Assembly: GCA_965243715.1 (NCBI GenBank)
Contig: CBDEVU010000017.1
Span: 1,054,001 to 1,118,000, forward strand
Direction: 5' to 3'
Source of the DNA: UBA11606 sp965243715
GTDB lineage: Bacteria; Actinomycetota; Acidimicrobiia; Acidimicrobiales; Aldehydirespiratoraceae
DNA: 64,000 nt
In this document: positions 54,473 to 63,143 of the stretch, piece by piece
How positions within the stretch are numbered: position 1 is the first letter of the stretch
How the letters are laid out: every line of letters begins with the position of its first letter
Notes under the pieces: model-generated
Database searches by the model: none
Told to the model about the DNA's origin: nothing
Seen by the model: the letters and a program-made list of their open reading frames with translations, nothing else
Program-made: the position numbers and the translations under genes

Positions 54473-56206
54473 ATGGACCTCAACCGAAGAGATGGGCACG
54501 AGGACGGTCGAGATGGCCTCGTTGACCAAGGTGTGATCGACACCCGTCAACGGTGGAGCGAGTTGTACTCGGCGTTGCTCACCGGCATTCCCGATGGACC
54601 CGAAGAGCTCATGGCATGCCAGGAGCTTTTGCATTCACTGATGGACTCCAGCCATCACTTCATCTTCTGGAAGGATCTTGATTCCAACTTTCTCGGATGT
54701 AACACCGCGTTTTCAAGCTTCTGCGGGATTGACTCCTCTTTGCTCATCGGCAAATCCGATGCCGATATGCCATGGGCGGACGCCCCCGAATTCGATTCCG
54801 ATTGGTTCATCGATTGGGACAAGGCCGTGATCAGCGACGGCGAACCTCGTACGGGGATACTCGAGGGACTCAAGCGGGTCGACGGCGAAGAGCGGTGGAT
54901 CCTGACGAACAAGTTTCCGCTTCGAAGCACCGATGGCACACTCATCGGGACCTGGGGGTTCTTCGAGGACATCACCGAGAGAAATGAAGCTCAGGAGGCG
55001 CTCCAGGCGACGCTGGAAGACTTGGATGATCGGGTCAATCAACGAACTCAGGAACTGACGCGGGCGGTCGAAACGCTTCGCCGTGAGGTCGAGGACCGGG
55101 TGCGGCTGCAGCATGAAGAGCGCCAGCAACGAACGTACGCGGAGGCGCTTCGTGAAACTGCAGCAGCGATTTCGACATCCCTCGAGCTAGACGAAGTGGC
55201 AGAGCAAATTCTGTCGGGTGTCGACCGGCTGGTGTCCAATGACTTGGCCGCTCTCATCTTGGTTCGCGACGACGACGAATACGAGCTGACCACACATCGT
55301 TCGGGTTTCGGATACCACGCGAGTGCGATCGATGCGCTGGATCTCGCGACGCTCACGGTCGTCGAGCAACTCCTAGACGAACCCGGATCGATCATTCTCG
55401 ATGACCCGGGAAACGCATTGGGGCCAGCGCAATCCGTGCTTGGTTGCCGGATTCGTGTCGGTGACCAGTTGATCGGCTTTCTCATTGTCGAGAGTGCGAC
55501 CGCTGGCTTCTATAGCGAGAGCCATGGCGATCGCCTAGGAGCGGTAGCGGCACAAGCCGGTGCTTCGGTGTCGAACGCTCTGTTCGCCGGCCGGGTATCC
55601 GAACTCGCTGCAGTCGAGGAACGACAACGCCTCTCGATGGAGCTACACGACGCGGTAAATCAAAACCTTTGGACCGCAGCGTTAACCGCCGAGACGATTC
55701 TTGGCGATCTGGACGACTCTTCTCCTTTGTACAACCGAATCGACATGCTGCGGCGTTCTATGCGAGGAGCCTTGGCGGAGATGCGGTCGTTGCTGCTCGA
55801 GATGCGGTCCGATGATGGTGAACTGGCAGAAACATCGCTCGACGCTGCCATCTCTACGCTGCTCGACGCACTCGAAGCGAGACGTACGCTTGCGGTAACG
55901 CGCCAGATCGAACCGGTAGTTCTCGGCTCAACCGAGCACGTTACGTTCTTTCGAGTCGCGCAAGAAGCGCTCGCGAACGTTGCTCGCCACGCCAATGCAC
56001 GGTCGGTTGTGGTGCGTCTCGAGGCTGGCCCACCAGCACGGCTAGTGATCATCGACGACGGGGTTGGCTTCGATACCCAAGCGCATCGGCCTGGTCATTT
56101 TGGCCTTTTGAATATGCAAGAGCGGGCAGCTGCTGTCGGTGCCGTCCTGACCGTCTCCAGTAGCGAGGGAAGCGGGACCCGTGTAGAGGTACGGTTCGAA
56201 CCGTGA
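54473..56206 (+). CDS. PAS-GAF sensor histidine kinase (HisKA_3 type)
   Basis: A 577-residue soluble kinase. A PAS domain (about 55-170: HFIFWKDLDSNFLGCN ... GTWGFFEDITERNEA) leads into a coiled-coil linker, then a GAF domain (about 220-370), the phospho-acceptor helix with H392 (RQRLSMELHDAVNQNLW) and an HATPase_c domain (N box EALANVARHANA, G1 IDDGVGFD, G2 GHFGLLNMQERA). No membrane segments, so it senses an intracellular signal. Overlaps the response-regulator start by four bases. It lies inside the sugar-type catabolic region, just before the ABC operon. Confidence 0.92.
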   Translation: MDLNRRDGHEDGRDGLVDQGVIDTRQRWSELYSALLTGIPDGPEELMACQELLHSLMDSSHHFIFWKDLDSNFLGCNTAFSSFCGIDSSLLIGKSDADMPWADAPEFDSDWFIDWDKAVISDGEPRTGILEGLKRVDGEERWILTNKFPLRSTDGTLIGTWGFFEDITERNEAQEALQATLEDLDDRVNQRTQELTRAVETLRREVEDRVRLQHEERQQRTYAEALRETAAAISTSLELDEVAEQILSGVDRLVSNDLAALILVRDDDEYELTTHRSGFGYHASAIDALDLATLTVVEQLLDEPGSIILDDPGNALGPAQSVLGCRIRVGDQLIGFLIVESATAGFYSESHGDRLGAVAAQAGASVSNALFAGRVSELAAVEERQRLSMELHDAVNQNLWTAALTAETILGDLDDSSPLYNRIDMLRRSMRGALAEMRSLLLEMRSDDGELAETSLDAAISTLLDALEARRTLAVTRQIEPVVLGSTEHVTFFRVAQEALANVARHANARSVVVRLEAGPPARLVIIDDGVGFDTQAHRPGHFGLLNMQERAAAVGAVLTVSSSEGSGTRVEVRFEP

Positions 56207-56859
56207 GCGCCGACCAAACCAATAACATCGCCGAATCCAGCATCACCCTTCTGGTGGTAGACGACCACGACCTACTCCGTGAAGGGGTAAGCGCATGTCT
56301 GAGCGGATTTGATGACCTCGAGGTCATCGAGCAAGCGCGCTCAGGCGCCGAAGCTGTGTCGCTCGCTGCGGAGCTGAACCCCGATGTTGTGATAATCGAC
56401 CTCGTCATGCCCGGCCTGTCGGGGACGGATGCGATCGAGCAGCTTCGGACCGCCTCGCCAACGATGGGCATCGTGGCCCTCTCGAGTTTCTCCGACCCCG
56501 ACCGCATTCGGCTCGCTATTGAGGCGGGCGCGAATGGATACCTGGTCAAGTCGATTGATGCTGGCTCCTTGGCCGCTGCCGTGCGCAGTGCTGCGAAGGG
56601 AGAATCGTCCTTCTCCCCCGAGGTTACGCTCGCACTCACCGCGCCGCGACGTCGCGATCCTTTGGTGGCCCTTACGACGCGCGAGTTAGAGGTTGCGGGT
56701 TTGGTCGCCGAGGGAAGGACCAACGCTGAGATCGCCGTAAAGCTGAGTCTCAGTATCTTCACGATCAAGAATCATGTGAGCAGTGTGCTCATGAAGCTCG
56801 GTGTGCAGAGCCGCACGGAAGCCGCTTCATTGATATTCCGGGCTCAAGGCAACCCCTAA
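56203..56859 (+). CDS. NarL/LuxR-type response regulator
   Basis: A 218-residue regulator starting at GTG 56203. Receiver domain with VVDDH acidic pair, phospho-acceptor D66 (VVIIDLVMPG), the serine-switch ALSSFSD and lysine YLVKSI. The LuxR-type DNA-binding domain is LTTRELEVAGLVAEGRTNAEIA ending SIFTIKNHVSSVLMKLGVQSR. Partner of the preceding PAS-GAF kinase. A shared upstream motif lies only 25 bases after its stop, in front of the transporter operon, making this protein the prime candidate for its regulator. Confidence 0.94.
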   Translation: MSADQTNNIAESSITLLVVDDHDLLREGVSACLSGFDDLEVIEQARSGAEAVSLAAELNPDVVIIDLVMPGLSGTDAIEQLRTASPTMGIVALSSFSDPDRIRLAIEAGANGYLVKSIDAGSLAAAVRSAAKGESSFSPEVTLALTAPRRRDPLVALTTRELEVAGLVAEGRTNAEIAVKLSLSIFTIKNHVSSVLMKLGVQSRTEAASLIFRAQGNP

Positions 56860-56883
56860 GACTGCAACTCGCGAAGCACTCGA

Positions 56884-56901
56884 GTAGTTCTTTCGCGCCC
56901 C
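56884..56901. promoter_or_regulatory. Shared 18-bp upstream motif, copy 2
   Basis: GTAGTTCTTTCGCGCCCC between the response-regulator stop and the ABC permease start (about 80 nt before GTG 56982). Identical to copy 1 at 50083-50100 except one T/C change; similar distance to the downstream start in both cases. Confidence 0.55.
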
Positions 56902-56981
56902 TTCCTAGGCATCAATGGCTGTGATGCGGATGAATCTTCCGGCGCGCGCCCCTCCTTCATAGGTTTTGCCTAGGGGGTGAT

Positions 56982-58085
56982 GTGAGCAACACAGTCAATA
57001 CGACAAACGAGTCCGAGCAAACATCTGAAACGCGTGCTGTGGGCTCGTCGAACCTCGCAAAGTTGCCCTTGGCTCTTGCATGGTTGGCCGTTGGATTCGT
57101 GGTTCTGTGGATCCTCTTCCTCGCTGACCGTTCGTGGACACTCGAGACTTCAGCGGGTTCGGCAATCAGTGAGCCTGGCGATTTCATCGTCGTCCTACTC
57201 GACGGGCTTACATTCGCTGGTTTGCTCTTCGTTGTCGCTGCGGGCTTCACACTGATCTTTGGTCTGATGCGCACGGTGAGTATGGCCCATGGCGGGTTTT
57301 TCTTGCTCGCTGCCTACATCGCTATTGGCTTGCAGCAGCGGATGGTGGGCAAGACGCGCAATATCTCGGCGGACGATGTGGGCTTGCTCCAGTGGTTCCT
57401 ACCGGTCCTCGTCGGGGCGTCTGTAGCGGCGATTTTGGGTCTGGTCATGCAACAGCTGTTCTTGCGCTGGAACCAGGGCGAAGATCTTCGGCAGGCGATC
57501 ATCACCGTTGCTATCAGCGTGATCATGGCAGATCAGATGTTGTTCCAATACGGAGGCTTGGCAAAGTCGATGGTCTGGCCGGGATCGACCGTGCACTTCT
57601 TCGAGATCTTGGGGGAGCGGTACGCCAGTAGTCGCCTGTTCATGCTGGCAATCTCGCTCGTCGTCGGTGGCCTCGTCTGGATCGGGTTGAACAAGACGCG
57701 CATCGGCATGGTCATTCGAGCCGGTGTCGACGATCGAGACATGGTGCGAGCGTTGGGCATCAACATCGCTGCGGTTTTCGGTCTGACGTTCTTCGTAGGT
57801 TCGTTCCTCGCTGGTCTCGGTGGATCGATGGGCGCCTCGTTCTCGGGTATCGCTGCCGGTGCTGATGGTCAGTGGTTGTTGAACTCCTTGATCGTTGTGA
57901 TCATCGGAGGGCTCGGCTCGCTTAAGGGTGCGGTCGCCGGTTCTCTACTGTTTGGCATGGTGACCGCAGCGTCGCCGGCCTACCTTCCGTCCGACTACAC
58001 GTTCTATTCGATCATCTTCACGTTCGTGACCCTTGCGATCGTGCTCGCCGTCCGACCCAACGGACTGTTCGGGCGGGCCGAATGA
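56982..58085 (+). CDS. Branched-chain-type ABC permease (LivH-like)
   Basis: A 367-residue permease, longer than LivH (about 300) because of a hydrophilic N-terminus and an added first helix (LALAWLAVGFVVLWILFLAD). The signature AAGFTLIFGLMRTVSMAHGGFFLLAAY is conserved; GAVAGSLLFGMV and RPNGLFGRAE close the protein. GTG 56982 with GGGGGTGAT upstream. It overlaps the next permease by four bases (ATGA). First gene of a complete importer: permease, permease, binding protein, two ATPases. Confidence 0.9.
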   Translation: MSNTVNTTNESEQTSETRAVGSSNLAKLPLALAWLAVGFVVLWILFLADRSWTLETSAGSAISEPGDFIVVLLDGLTFAGLLFVVAAGFTLIFGLMRTVSMAHGGFFLLAAYIAIGLQQRMVGKTRNISADDVGLLQWFLPVLVGASVAAILGLVMQQLFLRWNQGEDLRQAIITVAISVIMADQMLFQYGGLAKSMVWPGSTVHFFEILGERYASSRLFMLAISLVVGGLVWIGLNKTRIGMVIRAGVDDRDMVRALGINIAAVFGLTFFVGSFLAGLGGSMGASFSGIAAGADGQWLLNSLIVVIIGGLGSLKGAVAGSLLFGMVTAASPAYLPSDYTFYSIIFTFVTLAIVLAVRPNGLFGRAE

Positions 58086-59158
58086 ACACCTCGACCTCTC
58101 GTTGGGTTGTCGGCACGATCGTGGTGGTCGCGCTTGCTCTGCTGCCCCTGATCAGCTCCGACTTCTTTATCGAGTTCGCTATGACGCGGGTGTTGATGTT
58201 GGGGGTGGTCGCATCGAGCATGGTCTTCCTTGCATCGCAAGGTGGCCGGGTCTCGCTCGCTCAGTGGCTCTTGTTCGGTGTGGCCGGGTTCGCCGTCGGA
58301 AATGTCGTTGCCACCAGTGGCCGAGGGCTCCTTTTGGGATGGTCGCCGTGGGCTGGGGTCGTCATTGCTTTGATCGTGGTCACGGCGCTGGCTCTGCTTC
58401 TCGGCATCCTTTCTGCTCGCTCCACAGACATCTATTTTCTCATGCTGACCCTGACGTACGCGATCATCGGGTTCTTCTTCTTTGGCCAGGTGACCACGTT
58501 CTCCGGTTTCGGCGGTGTCACCGGGATCGACCCGCCGTCGATCTTCGTAGATAACCCGCAGCGTTTGTATTACGCGGCCCTTCTGTGTTCGGTTGGTGCC
58601 TACATCTTGTTTCGGTACGTATCGCGAACCCCGTTTGGGATCGCCTTGCAGGGCATCCGAGACGATCCGATACGAATGGCTTCCCTCGGCTACAACGTGT
58701 TCTTGCATCGAGCTCTCGCCTTCGGTCTCGCTGGATTCGTTGCCGGGGTCGCCGGCATTCTCAACATTTGGTGGAACGGTCAGATCGATCCAACCTCGAT
58801 CAGCATTGGCCCGACACTCGATCTGCTGATCATCTCGGTGATCGGCGGGATTGCGTATCTCGAAGGTGCCTGGCTGGGCGCGTTCGTCTTCGTCGGGGCA
58901 AACATCTACCTGCGCGACATTCCGCTTCTTGGCGACATCGGCGGCGTGATCGAAGAGCGGATCTTGTCCGAAGACCGATTCAACACCGTTGTGGGCCTCA
59001 TCCTGCTCATCGTGATGGTCGCCTCACCAAACGGTGTCTCGGGCGCCTTTGTGACCGCCAAGTCGCTCTTGACGTCTTCTACTGCTCCGCCTTCGGGCGA
59101 CCTCGAAATACCAACTACAACACACACCCCAAGGAGGGGAATTTCAGATGAAACCTAA
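58082..59158 (+). CDS. Branched-chain-type ABC permease (LivM-like)
   Basis: A 358-residue permease with about ten hydrophobic segments. LivM-type stretches: MVFLASQGGRVSLAQWLLFGVAG, ILSARSTDIYFLMLTLTYA, the cytosolic loop PFGIALQGIRDDPIRMASLGYNVF and SVIGGIAYLEGAWLGAF. The C-terminal 30 residues are polar and reach into the start of the binding-protein gene, overlapping it by 11 bases. Partner of the preceding permease. Confidence 0.92.
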   Translation: MNTSTSRWVVGTIVVVALALLPLISSDFFIEFAMTRVLMLGVVASSMVFLASQGGRVSLAQWLLFGVAGFAVGNVVATSGRGLLLGWSPWAGVVIALIVVTALALLLGILSARSTDIYFLMLTLTYAIIGFFFFGQVTTFSGFGGVTGIDPPSIFVDNPQRLYYAALLCSVGAYILFRYVSRTPFGIALQGIRDDPIRMASLGYNVFLHRALAFGLAGFVAGVAGILNIWWNGQIDPTSISIGPTLDLLIISVIGGIAYLEGAWLGAFVFVGANIYLRDIPLLGDIGGVIEERILSEDRFNTVVGLILLIVMVASPNGVSGAFVTAKSLLTSSTAPPSGDLEIPTTTHTPRRGISDET

Positions 59159-60668
59159 GCAAAGAACAGGGCGTAAAAGCCTTGCCGCGATGCTTCTTGC
59201 GTTTGCGCTTATCGCAGCCGCGTGCGGCAGCGACGACACGTCGGAAGACACCACAACAGACAATCCAACATCAACGGATACCGATACGGGTACGGATACC
59301 GACACAGATACCGACACCGAACCAGCACCTGATGACACCGGCGATGACGCCATACGTCTAGGAATCATGGCCGAGTGTGAGGGTGCGTTTGGCGGCTTCA
59401 ACGAAGACGTCGTCGCAGGCACGGTCCTAGCTTTGATCAACAAGGCAGGAGCTTCGTCGGTTTCCTCCACCACCGCTCTCGATGGATTCGAAGGAGCTTC
59501 CGCCGGAGGTCTTCCAATCGAGTTGGTTGGCATTGGTTGTGGCGACGACACCCCAGATCGGGCCATTCAAGAAATACGCATCCTGGTCGAGCAGAACGAC
59601 GCCAACGTCGTCATAGGTCCGCTTTCGGGCGACGAAGGAATCGCGATAGCGAACTACGCCCTCGATCATCCCGAGGTCACGTTCATCAACGGCATCGCCG
59701 GTGCTCAGGACGCAACCTTGCACGTGCAGGCGCCGAACTTCTTCCGATTCAACGGTGATGGTGCTCAGTGGAATGCGGGAATTGGAGACATCGTCCACAA
59801 CGAGGCTGGATGGGACACCGTCGCGATCATTGCTGATGACTACGGATTTGGTTGGACCTCGGCTGGTGGCTTCACCGCCGACTTCTGTGCGGCAGGTGGC
59901 GAAGTTGTCGCCACGGTCTTCCCGCCGCTCGGAACCACCGACTACTCCTCGTTCGTTCAGCAGCTCCCCGATCCTGATGAAGTCGACGGCTACTTTTGGG
60001 TTATTGGCGGTACGGGCACCAACGCTTCTCTCGAAGCATTCGTGAACGCCAAGGGCGATCTGACGGGAACCCAGCACGCTGGAAACCTGTTCTTCAACCC
60101 GGGCTTGGCCGCAACGTTGGGCGACGACATCGTCGGCGCGTACGTCGGTGGGTTTGCTTCACTGCCAGGTGACATCGTCACACCCGAGATCACCGCGTAT
60201 CTCGCGAGTGCCGATGCAGCATGGGATACCCTCGGCGGTGGACTCAGCGGTGGCGAGCCTGACGCTCCGTCGCTAGCACTGGGCTTCGGCTTTGCCTACG
60301 GCTATTACAGCGCTGGTCTTGCCATGGTGCAGGCGCTCAACGAGGTAGATGGCGATCTGAGCGACAACCACGCTGCACTGCGTGACGCACTGTCGAACCT
60401 CACGGTCGATGCGCCATACGGCGAGATCACCCTCGATGACAACCGTCAGGCCATCGTCGACACGTACGTCGCTCAACTGGTCCTCGCCGATGACGGTTCT
60501 GTGGGCCAGCGGACAGTGGCCATCATTCCGTCGGTCGATCAGACCTTTGGCGGAACGTACTCATCGGAGACCGCGCCACCTGAGCGAGACAACACGCCGT
60601 GCGAGCAACGCGATCTGCCGTGGACAGGGAATGCAATTCCCGTCGTCGACGGCGTGCCGCAGCGCTAA
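59148..60668 (+). CDS. ABC transporter substrate-binding lipoprotein
   Basis: A 506-residue type I binding protein. The signal peptide ends IAAAC (C26), followed by a D/T-rich tether (tandem TDTD repeats, about 40-62). The fold includes DAIRLGIMAECEGAFGGFNED, RAIQEIRILVEQNDANVVIGPLSG, and VAIIADDYGFGWTSAGG. It is larger than LivJ-type proteins (about 370-400), so the ligand is likely not a simple amino acid. AAGGAGG precedes ATG 59148. Context with sugar and sugar-acid enzymes points to a polyol, sugar acid or similar ligand, unproven. Confidence 0.9.
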   Translation: MKPKQRTGRKSLAAMLLAFALIAAACGSDDTSEDTTTDNPTSTDTDTGTDTDTDTDTEPAPDDTGDDAIRLGIMAECEGAFGGFNEDVVAGTVLALINKAGASSVSSTTALDGFEGASAGGLPIELVGIGCGDDTPDRAIQEIRILVEQNDANVVIGPLSGDEGIAIANYALDHPEVTFINGIAGAQDATLHVQAPNFFRFNGDGAQWNAGIGDIVHNEAGWDTVAIIADDYGFGWTSAGGFTADFCAAGGEVVATVFPPLGTTDYSSFVQQLPDPDEVDGYFWVIGGTGTNASLEAFVNAKGDLTGTQHAGNLFFNPGLAATLGDDIVGAYVGGFASLPGDIVTPEITAYLASADAAWDTLGGGLSGGEPDAPSLALGFGFAYGYYSAGLAMVQALNEVDGDLSDNHAALRDALSNLTVDAPYGEITLDDNRQAIVDTYVAQLVLADDGSVGQRTVAIIPSVDQTFGGTYSSETAPPERDNTPCEQRDLPWTGNAIPVVDGVPQR

Positions 60669-60702
60669 TCGGTTTCATACCAAGAATCCGAAAGGACCTG
60701 CG

Positions 60703-61473
60703 CTGATCACCACCGACTCTGAGACACCGTCTCCCCTCCTAAGTTTGGAGTCGGTGGTGGTCGCGTTCGGCGGCCTGGTTGCGCTCAAAGATGTGAGCGT
60801 CCAGGTCGACCGCGGAGAACGGCTTGCTGTTCTTGGGCCCAATGGTGCGGGCAAAACCACCTTGTTCAACACGATTGCGGGAGACATCACCCCAACCAGC
60901 GGCCGAGTAGTCATCAAGGGAATGGACTGCACCAACTCACCCTCGCGGGTTCGACCCCGACTCGGTGTGGCACGGACCTATCAGAAGACGAGGTTGCTGG
61001 GTGGCCTCACGGTCAGCGACAACCTCTACCTCGCGCAAACCGGCAAACATGGGCGCCACAGAGCGCTTTGGTCATCGGCTGCTGATGTTCGGTACATGGA
61101 GATTGCTAAAGAGGCAGCTGCAAAGATCTGGCTTGGCGATCACGTCGACACGCTGGTCTCGGATCTGTCGCACGGCCAGCAAAGACAGCTCGAGATCGGC
61201 TTGGCGCTCGTCACCGAGCCTGATCTGATGTTGCTGGACGAGCCTGCGAGTGGACTATCGAAAGGGGAGCGCGAACGCCTCATCGACCTGATCGAAGCTC
61301 TCGACAAGTCGACGACGCTCGTGCTCATCGAACACGACATGGATGTTGCTCTGCGGGTTGCAGATCGAGTCATCGTGATGTCGGATGGCTCGCTTGTGGC
61401 GCAGGGTTCGCCTGACGAAATCCGCCAGGACCCCGTCGTCGCTGATGTTTATCTCGGAAACGCGGGGCACTAG
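60703..61473 (+). CDS. ABC transporter ATPase (LivG-like)
   Basis: A nucleotide-binding subunit of about 256 residues. Walker A GPNGAGKTT, Q loop VARTYQKTRLLGGLTV, signature LSHGQQRQLEIGLAL, Walker B LMLLDEPASGLSKG and switch LIEHDMDVAL. The start is unusual: no ATG, GTG or TTG lies between the binding-protein stop and the first strand except TTG 60745, while CTG 60703 has AAAGGAC at good spacing and gives a normal N-terminal leader (LITTDSETPSPLL). CTG is therefore preferred. Four-base-spaced from the LivF gene. Confidence 0.88.
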   Translation: MITTDSETPSPLLSLESVVVAFGGLVALKDVSVQVDRGERLAVLGPNGAGKTTLFNTIAGDITPTSGRVVIKGMDCTNSPSRVRPRLGVARTYQKTRLLGGLTVSDNLYLAQTGKHGRHRALWSSAADVRYMEIAKEAAAKIWLGDHVDTLVSDLSHGQQRQLEIGLALVTEPDLMLLDEPASGLSKGERERLIDLIEALDKSTTLVLIEHDMDVALRVADRVIVMSDGSLVAQGSPDEIRQDPVVADVYLGNAGH

Positions 61474-62196
<723 letters not shown>

Positions 62197-62254
62197 CTTC
62201 GTCACGCTCGGCTCCTCGACAACAGATTGAATTCAACAACGGAAGATTTTACAA

Positions 62255-63139
62255 ATGCACATGTCAATGCACAACTGGATGCGTTCAGAACCGCTTGAGG
62301 TTACCTTGGCTCGACTCGCGAAATATGAATACGGAAGTATCGAGATCAAGGGTGAGCCCGATCAGTACGACACGAAGGTCGTACGTGGCCAACTCGACCA
62401 CTACGGCCTCAAGTGTTGGGGTGTGATCACCCTCACGCTGGGCGATCGAAACCTCTGTGCTCAAGATGAGGCCCAGCGTGCGGCCAGCGTGCAATACGTC
62501 AAAGACTGCGTCACGTTGTCCAAGGAACTCGGCGGCGAGGAGATCTCGATCGTGCCGAGCACGGTCGGCAAGATCGTCCCCGATGGCCCGCCCGAAGACG
62601 AGTGGCGATGGGCGGTCGAAAGCCTCAAGCAGGTTTACGATCACGCAAACGAGGCGGGTATCCGTATGGCGATCGAGCCGCTAAATCGGTTCGAGACACA
62701 CTTTGTTACCCGCGGCGCGCAGGCGCTTGCGCTGGCCGACGAGATCGGGCCCGATGTCGGGGTTTGCCTCGATGCGTTCCATATGAATATCGAGGAGGTC
62801 GACTTTTTCCAAACGATCCGAGACATCGGCGACCGTATTTACGACTTTCATATCGCGGACAACAATCGAATGGCGTGTGGGATGGGAAGTCTCGATTGGC
62901 CGTCCATTGTGTCCACCCTTCAAGAGGTTGGCTACAACGGGGCGCTCACCGTCGAGTTTGTGGCACCGGTCGACCGGACGCCAGCGAACCAGTATCCCGA
63001 CGCGGTCGAAACCAACCCGGTCGATATCAGCGCGGAGGAGTTGCAGTTCATCATCGATCACGGCAGCAGCCTGCTCTCCGAAGGGTTCTACGACATGCTC
63101 GTCGGCAAATGTGCCGAGACGATCCTGCCGCTCATCTGA
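62255..63139 (+). CDS. Sugar phosphate isomerase/epimerase family protein
   Basis: A 294-residue AP-endonuclease-2-type TIM barrel. Metal ligands appear as MAIEPLNRFETHF (Glu), VGVCLDAFHMNIEE (Asp, His), YDFHIADNNR (His) and LTVEFVAP (Glu), the set found in D-tagatose 3-epimerase, hydroxypyruvate isomerase and related enzymes. Typical family length. ATG 62255 or 62261. It lies between the importer and an enolase-superfamily gene, which suggests epimerisation of the imported ketose or sugar-acid precursor. Unlike the isomerase at 47499, it is of standard size. Confidence 0.9.
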   Translation: MHMSMHNWMRSEPLEVTLARLAKYEYGSIEIKGEPDQYDTKVVRGQLDHYGLKCWGVITLTLGDRNLCAQDEAQRAASVQYVKDCVTLSKELGGEEISIVPSTVGKIVPDGPPEDEWRWAVESLKQVYDHANEAGIRMAIEPLNRFETHFVTRGAQALALADEIGPDVGVCLDAFHMNIEEVDFFQTIRDIGDRIYDFHIADNNRMACGMGSLDWPSIVSTLQEVGYNGALTVEFVAPVDRTPANQYPDAVETNPVDISAEELQFIIDHGSSLLSEGFYDMLVGKCAETILPLI

Positions 63140-63143
63140 TCCG

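Noticed and set aside
54473..54640. Possibility that the PAS-GAF kinase starts inside the pseudogene tail.
   Set aside because: The ATG at 54473 lies after the pseudogene stop and gives the expected leader before the PAS domain; no earlier in-frame start is needed.
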